Shown here: positions 60,778-64,000 of the stretch, piece after piece
How positions within the stretch are numbered: the first letter of the stretch is position 1
Layout: each line of letters begins with the position of its first letter
Source: DASQFQ01 sp963722815
Lineage (GTDB): Bacteria; Actinomycetota; Thermoleophilia; Solirubrobacterales; Solirubrobacteraceae
Reading direction: 5' to 3'
DNA length: 64,000 nucleotides
NCBI GenBank assembly: GCA_963722815.1
Contig: CAVROM010000003.1
Location: 1,143,798-1,207,797 of the forward strand
Translations under genes and position numbers: made by a program
The notes under the pieces: model-generated
Database searches by the model: none
Seen by the model: only the letters and a program-made list of their open reading frames with translations
What the model was told of the DNA's origin: nothing

Positions 60778-61750
60778 ATGCCTCTCCTCGAAATCCGCAA
60801 CCTCTCCGTCACCTTCGCCACCGCCGCCGGGCCGTTCAAGGCCGTCGACGGCATCGATCTCGACGTCGACGCCGGCGAGGTCGTGGCGATCGTCGGCGAG
60901 TCCGGCTCGGGCAAGTCGGTCGCCATGCTCGCCGTCATGGGCCTCCTGCCGAAGACGGCGACCGTCACCGCCGACCGCCTCGCCTTCGACGGCGAGGATA
61001 TCTTCGCCCTCTCGCCGCGCCGCCGGCGCGCGCTGATCGGCAAGGACATGGCGATGATCTTCCAGGAGCCGATGTCGAGCCTCAACCCGTGCTTCACCGT
61101 CGGCTTCCAGATCGGCGAGGCGCTGAAGACGCATCTCGGCCTCGACCGCGCGGCGCGGCGCGAGCGCTCCATCGAGCTTCTGCAGCGAGGTCGGCATCCC
61201 GGAGCCGGAGCGGCGGCTCGCCGCCTTCCCGCATCAGCTCTCCGGCGGCATGAGCCAGCGCGTGATGATCGCCATGGCGATCGCCTGCCGCCCGAAGCTC
61301 CTGATCGCCGACGAGCCGACGACCGCGCTCGACGTGACGATCCAGGCGCAGATCCTCGACCTTCTGCTCGCGCTGCAGGCGGAGACCGGCATGGGCCTCG
61401 TCCTCATCACCCATTCGATGGGCGTGGTCGCGGAGACGGCGCATCGCGTCGTCGTCCAATATGCCGGCCAGCAGGTGGAGCGGCAGGCCGGTGCGCGGGC
61501 TCTTCGCCAAGCCGCATCACCCCTACACGGTGGCGCTCCTCGACGCGCTCCCCGACCGCGCCACCGGCGACCGGCTGCCGGCGATCCCCGGCGTCGTGCC
61601 CGGCCAGGGCGACCGGCCGAGCGGCTGCCTCTTCAATCCGCGCTGCGGCTTCGCCACCGATCTCTGCCGCAAGGTGGTGCCGCCGGTGCAGCCGGCCGCG
61701 CTCGGCAGCGCGCGCTGCCACTATCCGCGCAACGCCGAGCAGGAGGCGGC

Positions 61751-61754
<4 letters not shown>
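60778..61754 (+). CDS. Dipeptide-type ABC transporter ATP-binding protein 1 (DppD-like, frameshifted)
   Basis: Walker A (VAIVGESGSGKSVAMLAVMG), Q-loop (MIFQEPMSSLNPCFTVGFQI), signature (HQLSGGMSQRVMIAMAIACR), Walker B (LLIADEPTTALDVTIQAQIL). The C-terminal oligopeptide-type extension carries the CLFNPRCGFATDLCRK cysteine cluster, which in this family binds an iron-sulfur cluster or metal. Inserted bases near 61186 and 61492 break it. The stop overlaps the next ATG as ATGA. The 127 bp upstream, after the hypothetical gene, may hold a separate promoter. Confidence 0.9.
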
Positions 61755-62754
<1,000 letters not shown>

Positions 62755-62765
<11 letters not shown>

Positions 62766-63364
62766 CGAGGCGCGCGCCGGCCGAGACGAGCGCCGCCGCA
62801 AGCGCCAGCTTCACGAGATCGCCGAGCACGAACGGGAAGACGCCGCGGAAGCGCGACGCAGCCGATGCCGTGCGCGCCGCTCGAAAGCACGCGAACCAAG
62901 CAGAGCCAGCGAAGCCGAGCACGAAGACGATGGCGTCGCCGAGAAGCATCGCGCCGAAGAGCTTGAGCGGATTGCGGTCGAAGCCGCGCTCGGCGAGCCA
63001 GCCGATGATGGCCGCCTCGACGACGAAGCCGAGCAGGAAGCCGCCGGTCGGTCCCATCATGTAGGCAAGCCCGATCCCGCGCTCCGGCGTGCCGGAGAAG
63101 ACCGGCAGGCCGACGCGCGCCTTCCAGGAGATAGAGCACGACGGTGGCGAGGCCGAGCCGCCAGCCATAGGCGGCGGCGATCAGCGCCACAGCGCCGGTC
63201 TGCAGCGTCATCGGCACCGGCCAGAACGGCACGCTGATCTTGGCCGAGGCCCAGAGGATCAGGCTGCCGAAGATGGCAAAGCCGGCGAGCGCTGCAATCC
63301 GCCCCGCGCTGTCTTCCGGGACGAACCGGCCGACCAGCGGCCCCTTCACAGCAATGGCATTCAT
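62755..63364 (-). CDS. bioY: Biotin transporter BioY (frameshifted)
   Basis: S-component of the energy-coupling-factor biotin transporter. FGSLILWASAKISVPFWPVP followed by MTLQTGAVALIAAAYGWRLG is diagnostic of BioY, as is GPTGGFLLGFVVEAAIIGWL. It binds biotin in the membrane and can work alone or with BioMN; no bioM or bioN is seen here. Breaks lie near 63150-63125 and 62870. It converges on the ATPase gene and is divergent from the MBL-fold gene. Confidence 0.88.
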
Positions 63365-63437
63365 TTCATCCGCCCTTCCGCGCGTCCCTCGTCCCCTATA
63401 GAGAGCGCGTCGAGAAGCAGCAAGAAGCCGGCCAGCG

Positions 63438-64000
63438 ATGGCGCTCGAGTTCAACCGCGAGTTCGCGCCGCCGGTCGACGAGCCGGTCGACGGTCGCGCC
63501 GGGCGTCCGGCGGGTGACGGCGCGGGAATGCCGGGCCCGTTCACCTTCCGCGGCACGAACACGTTCCTGATCGGCGAGGACTCGCTCGCCGTGCTCGATC
63601 CCGGCCCCGCCGATCCCGCGCATATCGACGCGCTCATTCGCGCGATCGGCGGCGCGCGCGTCGCGCATATCCTCGTCACGCACACGCATCGCGATCATTC
63701 GCCGGGCGCGCGACTTCTGAAGGAGCGGACCGGCGCGCCGATCCTCGCCGCCGGGCCGCACCGCCCGGCGCGCCCGCCGCGTCCCGGCGAAGAGGCGCGG
63801 CTCGATGCCGGCGCGCGATCTCGATTTCGTGCCGGACGAGAGTCTCGCCGACGGCGCGACGGTCGAGGGCGACGGCTATCGCCTCGAGGCGGTCGCGACG
63901 CCCGGCCACACGGCGAACCACCTCGCATTCGCCTGGCCGGAGCGCGGGCTGATCTTCACCGGCGACCACGTCATGGGCTGGTCGACCACGATCGTCGCGC
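63438..64000 (+). CDS. MBL-fold metallo-hydrolase (partial, right edge; frameshifted)
   Basis: The metal-binding motif HTHRDH lies in ILVTHTHRDHSPGARLLKER, with PFTFRGTNTFLIGEDSLAVL and DPGPADPAHIDALIRAIGG before it, and VATPGHTANHLAFAWPERGL then FTGDHVMGWSTTIVA after it (second His and the bridging Asp). This is the LACTB2/glyoxalase II-like branch. An insertion near 63490 and a compensating change near 63523 disturb the N-terminus, and another break lies near 63755. The C-terminus is beyond the window. Confidence 0.82.
   Translation, partial: MALEFNREFAPPVDEPVDGRAGRPAGDGAGMPGPFTFRGTNTFLIGEDSLAVLDPGPADPAHIDALIRAIGGARVAHILVTHTHRDHSPGARLLKERTGAPILAAGPHRPARPPRPGEEARLDAGARSRFRAGRESRRRRDGRGRRLSPRGGRDARPHGEPPRIRLAGARADLHRRPRHGLVDHDRR

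Overview
The window reads as two unrelated genomes joined at about 30.24 kb. The left part (1 to ~30.23 kb) is very GC-rich and looks like a Thermoleophilia/Solirubrobacterales-type actinobacterium. It carries an actinobacterial-type single-chain pyruvate dehydrogenase E1, FHA-HTH regulators, a Ser/Thr kinase fused to an NTPase/TPR regulator, MalT/LuxR-type giant regulators, and secreted beta-propeller-like proteins with Ala/Lys/Arg-rich tails. The right part (~30.3 to 64 kb) looks like a Hyphomicrobiales (rhizobial) alphaproteobacterium. It has a DUF2927 protein, an IalB-family protein, a Rhizobium etli-type asparaginase, BioY, a DUF3369 hybrid kinase, a TIGR03032-type protein and dipeptide ABC transporters. 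The join cuts an APC-family amino acid permease after its tenth or so membrane segment. No transposase, integrase or repeat lies at the seam, so a mis-assembly or contig concatenation is the simplest reading.

Left part. 0-4 kb: aceE (running off the left edge), a long KAS III-like synthase and an NTF2/SnoaL-like protein. 4.1-13.5 kb: a 9.2-kb segment bounded by two 174-bp direct repeats, each containing the 3' half of a tRNA-Leu. Between them lie two secreted PD40/TolB-like proteins, a decayed LuxR-type regulator, a secreted repeat protein and an FHA-HTH regulator, but no visible integrase. 13.7-18.3 kb: an FHA-HTH gene overlapping a kinase-NTPase regulator, and a secreted protein. 18.3-19.8 kb: a stretch almost without genes, holding more tRNA 3' ends, paired short direct repeats, two hairpins and an excisionase-like remnant, which looks like decayed integration sites. 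19.9-30.2 kb: small proteins, a DsbA-like protein, a triple-BON protein, a rhomboid protease, a LysR regulator, a sigma-70 factor, a PAS histidine kinase convergent with a NarL-type response regulator, a MalT-like regulator and the truncated permease.

Right part. 30.3-38 kb: cell-envelope genes (DUF2927 protein, large autotransporter, TIGR03032-like protein, IalB-like protein, membrane-anchored hypothetical). 38-43.4 kb: asparaginase, a MacA/MacB-like efflux set (adaptor, ATPase, permease) and an orphan DNA methyltransferase. 43.5-46.8 kb: a Gfo/Idh/MocA dehydrogenase overlapping a ThuA-like gene, and an aminotransferase. 47-48.5 kb: a PAS-GGDEF protein. 48.5-55.7 kb (minus strand): DUF3369 hybrid kinase, OmpR-type regulator, small membrane protein, HAMP histidine kinase and peptide-binding protein, closely packed and possibly one signalling/transport operon. 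Then come tRNA-Gln and tRNA-Pro, followed by a complete dipeptide-type ABC operon (binding protein, two permeases, an inserted membrane-anchored hypothetical, two ATPases), BioY and an MBL-fold hydrolase cut by the right edge.

Almost every right-part gene longer than ~500 bp is broken by single-base indels. Nearly all of those I resolved are insertions, and the reading frame resumes with intact family sequence each time, so they look like unpolished-assembly errors rather than true pseudogenes. The left part has only a handful, mostly deletions. Spans of frameshifted genes are given from the inferred start to the inferred stop across the breaks.
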